DNA of 64,000 nucleotides from Blastococcus saxobsidens (GTDB taxonomy: Bacteria; Actinomycetota; Actinomycetes; Mycobacteriales; Geodermatophilaceae): the NCBI RefSeq assembly GCF_002938435.1, contig NZ_POQT01000017.1, forward strand, positions 1 through 64,000, given 5' to 3'. Position numbers and translations under genes: made by a program. Shown here in pieces: positions 37,232 to 46,394 of the stretch (its first letter is position 1; each line of letters starts with the position of its first letter). The notes under the pieces are model-generated. The model was not told the DNA's origin, did not search any database, and was given only the letters and a program-made list of their open reading frames with translations.

Positions 37232-39217
37232 TCAGCGGGCCCGGCGGCCGCGGCGGGTGCGCAGGTAGTCGGCGACGACGTACTCGCCGAGCCGCTCGGG
37301 ATCGGGCTGGAACACCCGGCCGCCGGCGCGCTGGGTGAGGTCGTGCACGAAGTGGATCAGCCCCGGGTCGGGGTCCAGCGCGAACACGTTCACCGTCGCG
37401 CCCGACCGGGCCACCCGCTCGACCTCGGCCACGGTGCGGGCGATCGTCTCGGGCATCGGCGGCCAGCAGAAGAACGGCGTCCCGTCGTCCTCCAGGTGCG
37501 CGGTCGGCTCGCCGTCGGTGACCACCAGGACCACCGGCTCGGCATCCCGGTGATGGGCGAGGAAGCGCCGGGCCAGCATCAGGCCGTGCTGGAGGTTCGT
37601 GCCCTGCAGGGTGTCGACCGACAGCTCGGCGAGGGTCTCCGGACGCAGCACCTGCGCGGTGGAGGAGAACCCGATGATCTCGATGGCGTCCTGCGGGAAT
37701 CGGGTGGTCACCAGGGAGTGCAGCGCCATCGCCGTCGACTTCGCCGCCCCCCAGGTGCCGCGCAGCGCCATCGAGTAGGAGAGGTCGACCAGCAGGGCCA
37801 CGGCGGCGCCGGTGCGCCGCTCGGTCTCCACGACCTCGAAGTCCTCGACGGCGATCCGGACGCGTCGGTCGCCGTCGCCCCGAGGGATCCCGGCCGTCCG
37901 GAGGACGGCGTTCTTCACCGTGCGGACGACGTCGAGCGGCTGCTCGTCGCCGAACCGCCACTCCCGCGAGCTCCCGGTGAGCTCACCGGCGGCCCCGGCG
38001 TCGGCGACGTCGTGCTCACCGCGGCCGGCGGCGTCGAGCTTGGCGAACACCCGGCGCAGCGCCGTCGCCCCCAGCCGGCGGACCGCCTTGGGGGAGAGCT
38101 CGAGCGTGCCGTCGGTGCGGTGCAGGTAGCCCTGGCGCTCCAGCTCGCGCTCCAGCCGGCGCAGGGCGGCCAGGTCGTCGGCGGCCGAGCGGCCCAGGGC
38201 GCGCGCCAGCAGCTCCTCGTCGACGTCGGCGAGCGAGGCGCCGGCGTAGCCCTGCGACAGCTGGTTGGACAGCGCCTCCAGGTCGGCCATCTCGGCGACG
38301 GCGGTGGTGGCGTCCCCGAGGCCGAGGGCCTGCTCGCCGTCGGGGACCTGCCCGCGCTGCCCCCACGGCAGGTCGGGACGGGCCTGGCGCAGCGCGTCCG
38401 ACAGGTGCGCCATCTCGCTGGCCAGCCCCATGTCCTCCATGGTCTGGGCCATCAGCTCGCCGAGCTCGGCGCGCTGCTCGGGGGAGAGGCCGGCCATCAT
38501 CCGCTCCTGGGCGGCGGCGCGGCGGGCGAGGGAGTCGATGAGCTCCTCGACCGACTGCGGGTCGTCCGGGAAGAACTGGCCGTGCTTCGCCATGAACTCG
38601 GTGAACTGCTGGTCGGTGTCCTCGCCGCGGTTGTGCGCGTCGACGAGCCGGGACAGGTCGGCGACCATGTCCTTGACCGCCTGCATGTCCTCGGCGGTGG
38701 CGTTCTCCAGGGCCTGCTTCATCGAGGCGAAGGAGCTGTCGAGCACCTCCCGGCGCAGCAGGTCCTGGATCTGCTCGTAGGCCTGCCGCGCCTCCTCCGA
38801 GCGCCACTGCCGGTCCTTGAGCGCCCGCACGGCACCGGCGGTGTCCTCCGGCAGGGCGTCCAGCTCCGCCTCGGCCAGCCGCGCGGCGTCGTCCGGGTCG
38901 GGGAACAGCTCCCGCCGCTCCGCCTCGACGGCGCGGTCGAGCAGCTCGCGGACCTCCTGCAACGTGCCGTCCAGCCGGCCGGCGGTGCGGGCCTTGCGCA
39001 GCCGGTCGCGCACCGCCCGGCGCAGCTCGTCCAGCCCGCGGCGGCCCTCGGTGCCGCGGCGCAGCAGCTCGCGCAGCGCCTCCCGGACGCCGCTGCCCCC
39101 GAGCACCGAGTCGCCGATCTCGTCGACGGCGTTGCCCAGGTCGTACGGTGGCGCCAGCGGGTCGGGTCCGCCGTGCCACTTGCCGTACCGGTAGCCGCGT
39201 GGCGGTCGGGCGGGCAC
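37232..39217 (-). CDS. VWA domain protein of a MoxR-VWA pair
   Basis: 661 residues. The N-terminal two-thirds are helical and charged (Arg/Glu-rich) with no recognised domain. The C-terminal 200 residues are a von Willebrand A domain with an intact MIDAS: VDLSYSM (DxSxS), GTNLQHGL (Thr) and VTDGEPT (Asp). Such proteins work with a MoxR AAA+ ATPase to assemble or insert cofactors in client complexes. The gene starts one base after the stop of the AAA+ gene, typical for this pair. The client is not obvious nearby. Confidence 0.9.
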   Translation of the reverse strand: MPARPPRGYRYGKWHGGPDPLAPPYDLGNAVDEIGDSVLGGSGVREALRELLRRGTEGRRGLDELRRAVRDRLRKARTAGRLDGTLQEVRELLDRAVEAERRELFPDPDDAARLAEAELDALPEDTAGAVRALKDRQWRSEEARQAYEQIQDLLRREVLDSSFASMKQALENATAEDMQAVKDMVADLSRLVDAHNRGEDTDQQFTEFMAKHGQFFPDDPQSVEELIDSLARRAAAQERMMAGLSPEQRAELGELMAQTMEDMGLASEMAHLSDALRQARPDLPWGQRGQVPDGEQALGLGDATTAVAEMADLEALSNQLSQGYAGASLADVDEELLARALGRSAADDLAALRRLERELERQGYLHRTDGTLELSPKAVRRLGATALRRVFAKLDAAGRGEHDVADAGAAGELTGSSREWRFGDEQPLDVVRTVKNAVLRTAGIPRGDGDRRVRIAVEDFEVVETERRTGAAVALLVDLSYSMALRGTWGAAKSTAMALHSLVTTRFPQDAIEIIGFSSTAQVLRPETLAELSVDTLQGTNLQHGLMLARRFLAHHRDAEPVVLVVTDGEPTAHLEDDGTPFFCWPPMPETIARTVAEVERVARSGATVNVFALDPDPGLIHFVHDLTQRAGGRVFQPDPERLGEYVVADYLRTRRGRRAR

Positions 39218-39218
39218 G

Positions 39219-40682
39219 TCAGGCCCCGTAGACCGTGCGGCCGCCGTCGGTGTCCTTGGCCAGCCGGCGGGTCAGGTACAGGCCCTCCAGCGCGAACTCG
39301 ACCGCGGCGGCGGCCTGCTCGGCGGACTGGTCGCCCTCGGGCACGCCGAGCCGGCCGAGCAGCTCGGCGAGCTTCGGGATGGTGCCGAGCTGCCCGAGCA
39401 GCGCCGGTGCGGGCACCAGCTCGCCGGACTCCACGGTCTCCCCGCCGGTGAAGTGCTCCTGCAGGCCGGTGAGGTCCAGTCCGGCGCACCGCGCCCGGAA
39501 CGTCTGCGCGGTGGCCTGGCGCAGCAGGTGCTCGAGGATCTCCACCTCGCGGTCGTCGTCGGGGTCGGAGCCGGCGTCGGCGAACTCCACCTTGCCCCGG
39601 CTGGCCGGGACGATGCTCGGCAGGTCCACGACGCGGGCCACCGGTCGCGTCTCCCCGGCGACGGCGGCCCGGCGGACGGCGGAGGCGGCGATCGTCTCCA
39701 GCCCCGCGATGGCGAAGCGGGCGCTGACGCCCGACCGCTGGTCGACGTGGCTGGACTCGCGCACCAGGCGGGTGAAGCGGGCGACGATCTCGACCAGGTG
39801 GTGGGGGACGACCGGCTGGGCCAGGTGGTCGGCGCCGGACGCCGTCGGCCAGGTGACCGCGGCCTCCTGCTCGAGCAGCCGGATCTCGTCGGCGAGCTCG
39901 ATCGGGTAGTGGGTGCGCACCTCGGCGCCGAACCGGTCCTTCAGCGGGGTGATGATCCGGCCGCGGTTGGTGTAGTCCTCGGGGTTGGCGCTGGCGACCA
40001 GCAGCAGATCCAGCGGCAGCCGCACGCGGTAGCCACGGATCTGGATGTCCCGCTCCTCCAGCACGTTGAGCAGCGCCACCTGGATGCGCTCGGCCAGGTC
40101 GGGCAGCTCGTTGACGCTGAAGATGCCGCGGTTGGTGCGCGGCACCAGCCCGTAGTGCACGGTCTCGGGGTCACCGAGGGTGCGGCCCTCGGCCACCTTG
40201 ATCGGGTCGACGTCGCCGATCAGGTCGCCGACGCTGGTGTCCGGGGTCGCCAGCTTCTCGCCGAAGCGCTCGCTGCGGTGCAGCCAGCCGACGGGGGTGG
40301 CGTCGCCGTGCTCGGCGACCTGCCGGTGCCCCCAGACGCTGATCGGGGCGAGCGGGTGCTCGTTGAGCTCGCTGCCGACCAGGACCGGGGTCCACTCGTC
40401 GAGCAGGCCGACGAGGGTGCGGATGAGCCGGGTCTTGCCCTGGCCGCGCTCACCGAGCAGGACCAGGTCGTGGCCGGCGATCAGCGCGCGCTCGACCTCG
40501 GGCAGGACGGTGTCCTCGAACCCGACCATGCCGGGCAGGGACGGAACGCCTGCGGCGAGACGGGCCAGCAGGTTGGCGCGGATCTCGGCCTTGACCGGGC
40601 GGAACGCGGTGCCGGTGGCGCGGAGCTCGCCGAGCGTGGTGGGGGCGGGGGAGGGGGCGGCCGGTGCGGGGGTGTCCGTCAC
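39219..40682 (-). CDS. MoxR/magnesium-chelatase-like AAA+ ATPase
   Basis: 487 residues. Walker A LLGERGQGKTRLIR, Walker B region GIFSVNELPDLAERIQVALL, the sensor and post-Walker segment LLVASANPEDYTNRGRIITPLKDR (read in parts), and an arginine-finger region follow. The long insertion after Walker A (LNEHPLAPISVWGH) matches the magnesium chelatase ChlI-like branch. It should act with the VWA protein encoded one base downstream. GTG at 40682 is chosen because TACCGT lies 7 bases upstream on the coding strand, a leaderless arrangement; longer forms lack any start signal. Confidence 0.9.
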   Translation of the reverse strand: MTDTPAPAAPSPAPTTLGELRATGTAFRPVKAEIRANLLARLAAGVPSLPGMVGFEDTVLPEVERALIAGHDLVLLGERGQGKTRLIRTLVGLLDEWTPVLVGSELNEHPLAPISVWGHRQVAEHGDATPVGWLHRSERFGEKLATPDTSVGDLIGDVDPIKVAEGRTLGDPETVHYGLVPRTNRGIFSVNELPDLAERIQVALLNVLEERDIQIRGYRVRLPLDLLLVASANPEDYTNRGRIITPLKDRFGAEVRTHYPIELADEIRLLEQEAAVTWPTASGADHLAQPVVPHHLVEIVARFTRLVRESSHVDQRSGVSARFAIAGLETIAASAVRRAAVAGETRPVARVVDLPSIVPASRGKVEFADAGSDPDDDREVEILEHLLRQATAQTFRARCAGLDLTGLQEHFTGGETVESGELVPAPALLGQLGTIPKLAELLGRLGVPEGDQSAEQAAAAVEFALEGLYLTRRLAKDTDGGRTVYGA

Positions 40683-40689
40683 CTCAGCC

Positions 40690-40695
40690 ACGGTA
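40690..40695 (-). promoter_or_regulatory. Leaderless -10 box of the AAA+ gene
   Basis: On the minus strand TACCGT is followed by 7 bases (GGCTGAG) and the GTG at 40682. Confidence 0.6.
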
Positions 40696-40889
40696 CGACG
40701 GTCGAGCGCGTCCATGGCGCCGTCGCGCCGTCGCGCCGTCGCGCCGCAGCGGCCGCGACGCCGGCCGGGGTCGACCCGCGCGGCCGGCCCTCTGCCCGCG
40801 CCACGGCGCGGCTCGGCTGCCGGGCGTGCGGGTCGACCCGCGCGAGCGACGCACCCGGGCGGCGCACCGCCGCGGCCGGTCGTTGCTGC

Positions 40890-40895
40890 CAGGAT
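40890..40895 (+). promoter_or_regulatory. Possible leaderless -10 box of the threonine dehydratase gene
   Basis: CAGGAT with 7 bases to GTG 40903; A2 and T6 fit the pattern but T1 does not. Confidence 0.35.
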
Positions 40896-40902
40896 CGGGG
40901 GC

Positions 40903-42129
40903 GTGGTCGATCCCGGCAGTGCCCCACTGGTCAGCGGCGCGGACGTCGAGGCGGCGGCCGAGCTCCTCGCGGGCGTCGTCCGGCGCACTCCGCTGGAGCA
41001 CTCCCGGGGGCTGGCCGACCGCGTCGGTGGGCCCGTGTGGCTCAAGTGCGAGAACCTGCAGCGCACCGGCTCGTTCAAGATCCGCGGCGCCTACAGCCGC
41101 ATCGCCCGGCTGACCGACGAGGAGCGGGCCCGCGGTGTCGTGGCCGCCAGCGCCGGCAACCACGCGCAGGGCGTGGCGCTGGCCGCCCGCCTGCTCGGCA
41201 CCCGCGCGACCGTCTACATGCCCGAGAGCGCGCCGCTGCCGAAGGTCGCGGCCACCGAGGCCTACGGCGCCCGGATCGAGATGTTCGGCCAGTCGCTGGC
41301 CGAGCCGCTGCTCGCCGCCGCCGACCACGCCGAGCGCACCGGCGCCGTCTTCATCCACCCGTTCGACCACCCCGACGTCATCGCCGGGCAGGGAACCGTC
41401 GGGCTCGAGGTGCTCGAGCAGTGCCCCGAGGTGGCCACGGTGCTGGTGTGCGCCGGGGGCGGGGGACTGGTCTCGGGGATGGCCGCGGCGGTCAAGGCCC
41501 GCCGCCCCGACGTCCGCGTGGTGGCGGTGCAGGCGGAGGAGGCGGCGGCGTTCCCGGGGTCGCTGGCCGCCGGCCGGCCGCTGGCGCTGGAGTCCATGTC
41601 CACCATGGCCGACGGGATCGCCGTCCCCCGGCCCACCGACCTCACGTTCGCGCACGTGCAGGGCCTCGTCGACGAGGTGCGCACGGTCAGCGAGGAGGAG
41701 CTCTCCCGGGCGCTGCTGTTCTGCCTGGAGCGGGCCAAGCTGGTCGTGGAGCCGGCCGGGGTGGCCGCCGTCGCGGCGGTCCTGGCCGACCCGACCGCCT
41801 TCGCGCCGCCGGTGGTCGCGGTGCTCTCCGGCGGCAACATCGACCCGGTGCTGCTGCTCAAGGTGGTGCAGCACGGCATGGCCGCGGCCGGGCGGTACCT
41901 GTCGCTGCGGTTGCAGGTGCCCGACCGCCCGGGCTCGCTGGCCGCCGTCCTGGCGGAGCTGGCCGCGGTGGGCGCCAACGTGCTGGAGGTCGAGCACGAG
42001 CGGACGACGGCCCGGCTCGGCGTCGGCGAGGTCGAGGTCTTCGTGGTGCTGGAGACCCGGGGCCCGGTGCACGCCGGGGAGGTCATCGCCGCGCTGCGCC
42101 GCGGGGGCTACGCCGTCACGACGGAGTGA
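40903..42129 (+). CDS. ilvA: Threonine ammonia-lyase
   Basis: 408 residues, the single-ACT form. The PLP lysine is at about residue 59 in RTGSFKIRGAYSR; SAGNHAQGVA, AGGGGLVSG (phosphate-binding glycine loop) and VLSGGNIDP follow. The C-terminal 80 residues (RLQVPDRPGSLAAVLAEL) are one ACT domain. It deaminates threonine to 2-oxobutanoate; with a single ACT domain it may be either the biosynthetic or the catabolic type. The gene diverges from the MoxR operon. Confidence 0.93.
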   Translation: MVDPGSAPLVSGADVEAAAELLAGVVRRTPLEHSRGLADRVGGPVWLKCENLQRTGSFKIRGAYSRIARLTDEERARGVVAASAGNHAQGVALAARLLGTRATVYMPESAPLPKVAATEAYGARIEMFGQSLAEPLLAAADHAERTGAVFIHPFDHPDVIAGQGTVGLEVLEQCPEVATVLVCAGGGGLVSGMAAAVKARRPDVRVVAVQAEEAAAFPGSLAAGRPLALESMSTMADGIAVPRPTDLTFAHVQGLVDEVRTVSEEELSRALLFCLERAKLVVEPAGVAAVAAVLADPTAFAPPVVAVLSGGNIDPVLLLKVVQHGMAAAGRYLSLRLQVPDRPGSLAAVLAELAAVGANVLEVEHERTTARLGVGEVEVFVVLETRGPVHAGEVIAALRRGGYAVTTE

Positions 42130-42246
42130 GCGGTCCCCGGCGCCGATGAGTTCCGGTCGCCGGGGCTGTCCTGGCTTCCGTGGAACTTCTCGAGGAGTTG
42201 TCGAGCCGGCCGGAAAAAGCGGTCGGGAACTGTCACCGTCGACGCC

Positions 42247-42252
42247 TAGCGT
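42247..42252 (+). promoter_or_regulatory. Leaderless -10 box of the ABC exporter operon
   Basis: TAGCGT followed by 7 bases and ATG 42260. Confidence 0.6.
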
Positions 42253-42259
42253 GGCCGTC

Positions 42260-43270
42260 ATGACCGTCATGACCGACGCGATCGTCGTCGAGGGGTTGGC
42301 GAAGCGCTTCGGCGTCACCACCGCCCTCGACGGAGTGGATCTGACCGTGGCCGAGGGCTCGGTGCTCGGGCTCCTCGGCCCGAACGGCGCGGGGAAGACG
42401 ACGGTGGTGCGGATCCTCACCACGTTGCTCCTCGCCGACGCGGGACGGGCCGAGGTGCTCGGGCTGGACGTGGTGCGCGACGCCGATGCGGTGCGCGCGT
42501 CCATCGGCCTCACCGGCCAGTACGCCGCGGTCGACGAGTACCTGACCGGCTTCGAGAACCTCGAGATGGTGGGGCGCCTCTACCACCTGCCCAAGGCGGA
42601 GGCCCGGTCCCGGGCCGGCGAGCTGCTGGAACGGTTCGACCTGTCCGGCGCGGCCGATCGGCCGGCCAAGACGTACTCCGGGGGCATGCGCCGGCGGCTG
42701 GACATCGCCGCCTCGCTGATCAACCGCCCCCGCATCCTCTTCCTCGACGAGCCGACCACCGGGCTGGACCCGCGCAGCCGGCTGGCCATGTGGGAGTTCA
42801 TCGCCGAGCTCGCCGACGGTGGGACGACGATCCTGCTCACCACCCAGTACCTGGAGGAGGCCGACCGGCTGGCCGACCGGATGGTCGTCATCGACCGCGG
42901 CCGGGTCATCGCGCGCGGCACCGGTGACGACCTCAAGGCGCAGGTCGGTGGGCAGCGGCTGGAGTTCACGCTGAGCCGGGCCGAGGACCTGACGGAGGTA
43001 GCGGCCCGGCTGCGTCCGCTGGCCTTCGAGGACGCGCGGACCGACGAGCAGACCCGGCGGCTGAGCCTGCCGGTGCACGGCGGCACGGAGCTGCTGGCCG
43101 AGGCACTGCGGCTGCTTGAGGGCAGCGGCGTCGAGGTGCTCGACGTGGGCCTGCGCCGGCCCGACCTCGACGACGTCTTCCTCACCCTGACCGGACATGC
43201 GGCCGAGGACGTCCCGACCGCCGACGAGACCACGTCCGAGCCGGTGCCCGCCGCAGGAGGGACCCGATGA
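42260..43270 (+). CDS. DrrA-like ABC transporter ATP-binding protein
   Basis: 336 residues. Walker A GPNGAGKTT (about 39-47), Q-loop in GLTGQYAAVDEYLTG, signature YSGGMRRRLD, Walker B ILFLDEPTTGLD and the H-loop region LLTTQYLEEADRLADR. The C-terminal 100 residues form the daunorubicin-type regulatory extension ending in RRPDLDDVFLTLTG. With the permease downstream it forms an exporter of the DrrAB class. ATG at 42260 is set by the leaderless promoter; its 3' end overlaps the permease by 4 bp. Confidence 0.94.
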   Translation: MTVMTDAIVVEGLAKRFGVTTALDGVDLTVAEGSVLGLLGPNGAGKTTVVRILTTLLLADAGRAEVLGLDVVRDADAVRASIGLTGQYAAVDEYLTGFENLEMVGRLYHLPKAEARSRAGELLERFDLSGAADRPAKTYSGGMRRRLDIAASLINRPRILFLDEPTTGLDPRSRLAMWEFIAELADGGTTILLTTQYLEEADRLADRMVVIDRGRVIARGTGDDLKAQVGGQRLEFTLSRAEDLTEVAARLRPLAFEDARTDEQTRRLSLPVHGGTELLAEALRLLEGSGVEVLDVGLRRPDLDDVFLTLTGHAAEDVPTADETTSEPVPAAGGTR

Positions 43271-44073
43271 CCGCGCTGGCCATGGCCGTCTCCGACAGCC
43301 TGACGATCACCCGCCGCAACCTGATCAAGGTCAAGCGGGTGCCGGACCTGATCGTCTTCGCGACGCTCTCGCCGATCATGTTCGTGCTGCTGTTCCGCTA
43401 CGTCTTCGGCAGCGCGATCCCCGTGCCCGGCGGCCTCAGCTACGCCGAGTTCCTGCTGCCCGGGATCTTCGCCCAGACCGTGGTCTTCGGCAGCACCATC
43501 ACCGGCGCCAGCCTGGCCGAGGACCTCCAGAAGGGCCTGATCGACCGCTTCCGGTCCCTGCCGATGGCGCGGTCGGCGGTGCTGGTCGGGCGCACCGTCG
43601 CCGATCTGCTGCTCAACGTCCTCACCATCGCCGTCATGATGATCACCGGCTTCGTGGTCGGGTGGCGGATCAACACCTCCATCGGGGAGGCGGTCCTCGG
43701 CGTCCTCCTGCTGCTGACCTTCGCCTACGCGATGTCGTGGGTGATGGCGTTCGTCGGGCTGCTGGTCCGGACGCCGGAGGTGGTGAACAACGCGAGCTTC
43801 ATCGTGATCTTCCCGATCACCTTCATCGCCAACACGTTCGTGCCGATCGACAACTTCCCGTCGGTCCTGAAGACGTTCGCGGAGTGGAACCCGGTGTCGG
43901 CGGTGGTTCAGGGCGCCCGGGAGCTGTTCGGCAACGTCGTCCCGGGTGCGCCGGAGCCCAACGGGTGGGCGCTGCAGAACCCGGTGCTGTACGTGTTCAT
44001 CTGGGTGGCCGTCTTCCTCGCCGTCTTCGTGCCGCTGGCCGTGCGGACCTACCGCCGGACCGCCAGCCGCTGA
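43267..44073 (+). CDS. DrrB-like ABC-2 type permease
   Basis: 268 residues with six TM helices; LLPGIFAQTVVFGSTITGASLAEDL (read in parts) and GLIDRFRSLPMARSAVLVGR are typical of ABC-2 permeases for drug or glycolipid export. It pairs with the ATPase upstream (ATGA overlap). Substrate cannot be inferred, and no biosynthetic genes are adjacent. Confidence 0.93.
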   Translation: MTALAMAVSDSLTITRRNLIKVKRVPDLIVFATLSPIMFVLLFRYVFGSAIPVPGGLSYAEFLLPGIFAQTVVFGSTITGASLAEDLQKGLIDRFRSLPMARSAVLVGRTVADLLLNVLTIAVMMITGFVVGWRINTSIGEAVLGVLLLLTFAYAMSWVMAFVGLLVRTPEVVNNASFIVIFPITFIANTFVPIDNFPSVLKTFAEWNPVSAVVQGARELFGNVVPGAPEPNGWALQNPVLYVFIWVAVFLAVFVPLAVRTYRRTASR

Positions 44074-44085
44074 GGGATGCCTCCC

Positions 44086-44105
44086 CGACCAGCGGTGCCT
44101 GGTCG
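44086..44105 (+). terminator. Hairpin after the ABC exporter operon
   Basis: CGACCAG / CTGGTCG with loop CGGTGC, 12 bases after the stop codon. Confidence 0.55.
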
Positions 44106-44182
44106 CACCGAATGGGCCCGATGGACTCCGTGCAGGTGCGACGACGGGGCGCCGCGCGGGTCGACCACGGCTCCTCGCCGCG

Positions 44183-44218
44183 ATGTGACCCGGAGGATCA
44201 CGATGTAATGGGCGACGA
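44183..44218 (+). promoter_or_regulatory. Start-stop leader before the M3 peptidase gene
   Basis: GGAGG at 44192-44196 is followed after 6 bases by ATG immediately followed by TAA (44203-44208). TAATG then opens a 6-codon frame that ends at 44228, past the peptidase ATG at 44218. A second ATG-TGA pair lies at 44183-44188. The good ribosome site therefore serves a minimal frame, not the gene. Confidence 0.45.
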
Positions 44219-46281
44219 TGACTGCTGACGACGCCACCACGATGTCCGTCGACAACCCGCTGGCCCGGCCGTCGGAGCTGCCGTTCCGGCTGCCGCCGTT
44301 CGCCGGGATCACCCTCGAGCACTGCCGGGAGGCACTGCTGGCGGGCATGGCCGAGCACCGGCGCGAGGTGGCCGCCATGGTCGCGGACCCCGAGCCGCCC
44401 ACCCTCGAGAACACGATCGTCGCGCTGGAGCGGTCGGGGGCGCTGCTCGACCGGGCCTGGTCGGTCTTCGGCAACCTCTCCTCCTCGGTCGCCACGCCGC
44501 GGCTGCGCGAGATCGAGCGGGAGATCGCCCCGCTGGCCGCCGCGCACGACGACGCCCTGCGACTCGACCCGGCCGTCTTCGCCCGGGTCGACGCGGTGCA
44601 CGGCGCGCGGCACGAGGCGGGCCTGGACGCCGAGGCGCTGCGCCTCGTCGAGCGGTACCACCTCGACTTCGTGCTGGCCGGCGCCCGGCTCGACGACAGC
44701 GGGCGTGCCCGGCTGAGCGAGCTCAACCAGGAGCTCTCGGAGCTCTCGACGACGTTCGGGCAGAACCTCCAGCTGGCCACCGAGGCGGCGGCGGTGCACG
44801 TCACCGACGCGGCGGAGCTCGACGGGCTGGGCGAGGAGGAGATCGCCGCGGCCGCGCGGGCAGCCGGTGACCGCGACTTCGACGGGTACCTGCTCACCCT
44901 CGTGCTGCCCACCGGCCAGCCGGTCCTGGCGAAGCTGCGGAACCGGGAGCTGCGCCGGCGGGTGTTCGAGGCGTCGGCCGGCCGCGCCTCGACCGGGGCG
45001 TACGACAACGGTCCGGTCGCCGAGCGCATCGCCCGGGTGCGGGCCGAGCGTGCCCGGCTGCTCGGCTTCGACACCCACGCCGACCTCGTGCTGGCCGACC
45101 AGACCGCCGCGACGACCGGGGCGGTCGACGCGATGCTGGGGTCGATGGTGCCGGCGTCGGTGGCCAACGCCGAGGCCGAGGCCACGATCCTCCGCGAGGC
45201 GGCCGCCCGGGACGGCGTGGAGCTGGCCGCCTGGGACTGGGCGTTCTACAGCGAGCGGGTGCGGGCCGAGCGCTACGCCGTCGACACCACGACGCTGCGG
45301 CCGTACTTCGAGCTGGACCGGGTCCTGGTCGATGGCGTGTTCCACGCCGCCGAGCTGCTCTACGGCTTCCGCTTCACCCCCCGCGCCGACCTGGCCGGGT
45401 ACCACCCCGACGTCCGCGTCTGGGAGGTCACCGATTCCCACGGCACCGCGGTGGGGCTGTACCTGGGCGACTTCCTCGCCCGGGACGGCAAGCGGGGCGG
45501 GGCCTGGATGAGCTCCTTCGTCCGGCAGTCCGGCCTGCTGGGCACCCGCCCCGTGGTGGTCAACAACCTCAACGTCTCGCGGGCTCCGCAGGGGCGGCCG
45601 ACGCTGCTCACCCTCGACGAGGTGAACACTCTCTTCCACGAGTTCGGCCACGCGCTGCACGGGCTCAGCTCCGCGGTGACCTACCCGCGGTTCTCGGGCA
45701 CCAGCGTGCCGCGGGACTTCGTCGAGTTCCCGAGCCAGGTCAACGAGATGTGGGCGATGTGGCCGGAGGTCCTCGCCCACTACGCCCGGCACGTCGAGAC
45801 CGGGGAGCCGCTGCCGTCGGCCGTCGTGGAGGCCATCGACGCCGCGCAGCTGTGGGGCGAGGGGTTCGGGACCCTGGAGTACCTGGCCGCCACGCTGCTC
45901 GACCAGGCCTGGCACCGCATCACGCCGGAGACGGAGGTGGGCGACCCGGTGGAGTTCGAGCGGGCCGCGCTGGAGGCCGCCGGTGTGGCCTCGGAGCTGG
46001 TGCCGCCCCGCTACCGCACCACGTACTTCCAGCACGTCTTCGCGGGCGGCTACTCGGCCGGGTACTACTCCTACATCTGGTCGGAGGTGCTCGACGCCGA
46101 CACCGTGGAGTGGTTCAAGGAGAACGGCGGCCTGCGCCGGGAGAACGGCGACACGTTCCGGCAGCTGCTGCTCGCCGTCGGCGGGTCGATCGACCCGCTG
46201 GCCGCCTTCCGCGCCGTCCGGGGGCGGGACGCCGACCCGCAGCCGCTGCTCCGGCGGCGCGGCCTCGCACCCGCCACCTGA
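44218..46281 (+). CDS. M3 family metallopeptidase (oligopeptidase A / Dcp-like)
   Basis: 687 residues, normal for thimet-type oligopeptidases. The zinc motif TLFHEFGHALHGL (HExxH) is at about 474; ENTIVALERSG and the substrate-binding GGYSAGYYSYIWSEVLDADT near the C-terminus are also diagnostic. It degrades cytoplasmic peptides. ATG at 44218 is the annotated start, but it lies 21 bases from the nearest ribosome site; ATG 44242 is a shorter alternative. Confidence 0.94.
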   Translation: MTADDATTMSVDNPLARPSELPFRLPPFAGITLEHCREALLAGMAEHRREVAAMVADPEPPTLENTIVALERSGALLDRAWSVFGNLSSSVATPRLREIEREIAPLAAAHDDALRLDPAVFARVDAVHGARHEAGLDAEALRLVERYHLDFVLAGARLDDSGRARLSELNQELSELSTTFGQNLQLATEAAAVHVTDAAELDGLGEEEIAAAARAAGDRDFDGYLLTLVLPTGQPVLAKLRNRELRRRVFEASAGRASTGAYDNGPVAERIARVRAERARLLGFDTHADLVLADQTAATTGAVDAMLGSMVPASVANAEAEATILREAAARDGVELAAWDWAFYSERVRAERYAVDTTTLRPYFELDRVLVDGVFHAAELLYGFRFTPRADLAGYHPDVRVWEVTDSHGTAVGLYLGDFLARDGKRGGAWMSSFVRQSGLLGTRPVVVNNLNVSRAPQGRPTLLTLDEVNTLFHEFGHALHGLSSAVTYPRFSGTSVPRDFVEFPSQVNEMWAMWPEVLAHYARHVETGEPLPSAVVEAIDAAQLWGEGFGTLEYLAATLLDQAWHRITPETEVGDPVEFERAALEAAGVASELVPPRYRTTYFQHVFAGGYSAGYYSYIWSEVLDADTVEWFKENGGLRRENGDTFRQLLLAVGGSIDPLAAFRAVRGRDADPQPLLRRRGLAPAT

Positions 46282-46394
46282 GCGGCTCTGGAAGTGTTCG
46301 CCCGGAGCCGTCTGCAGGACGTGCCGAGCACGAAGGTCACCCCCGAAGCGGCCGGTCGCCAGGCCGGTCGTCCCACTGCACGTGGAGGCAGTCG

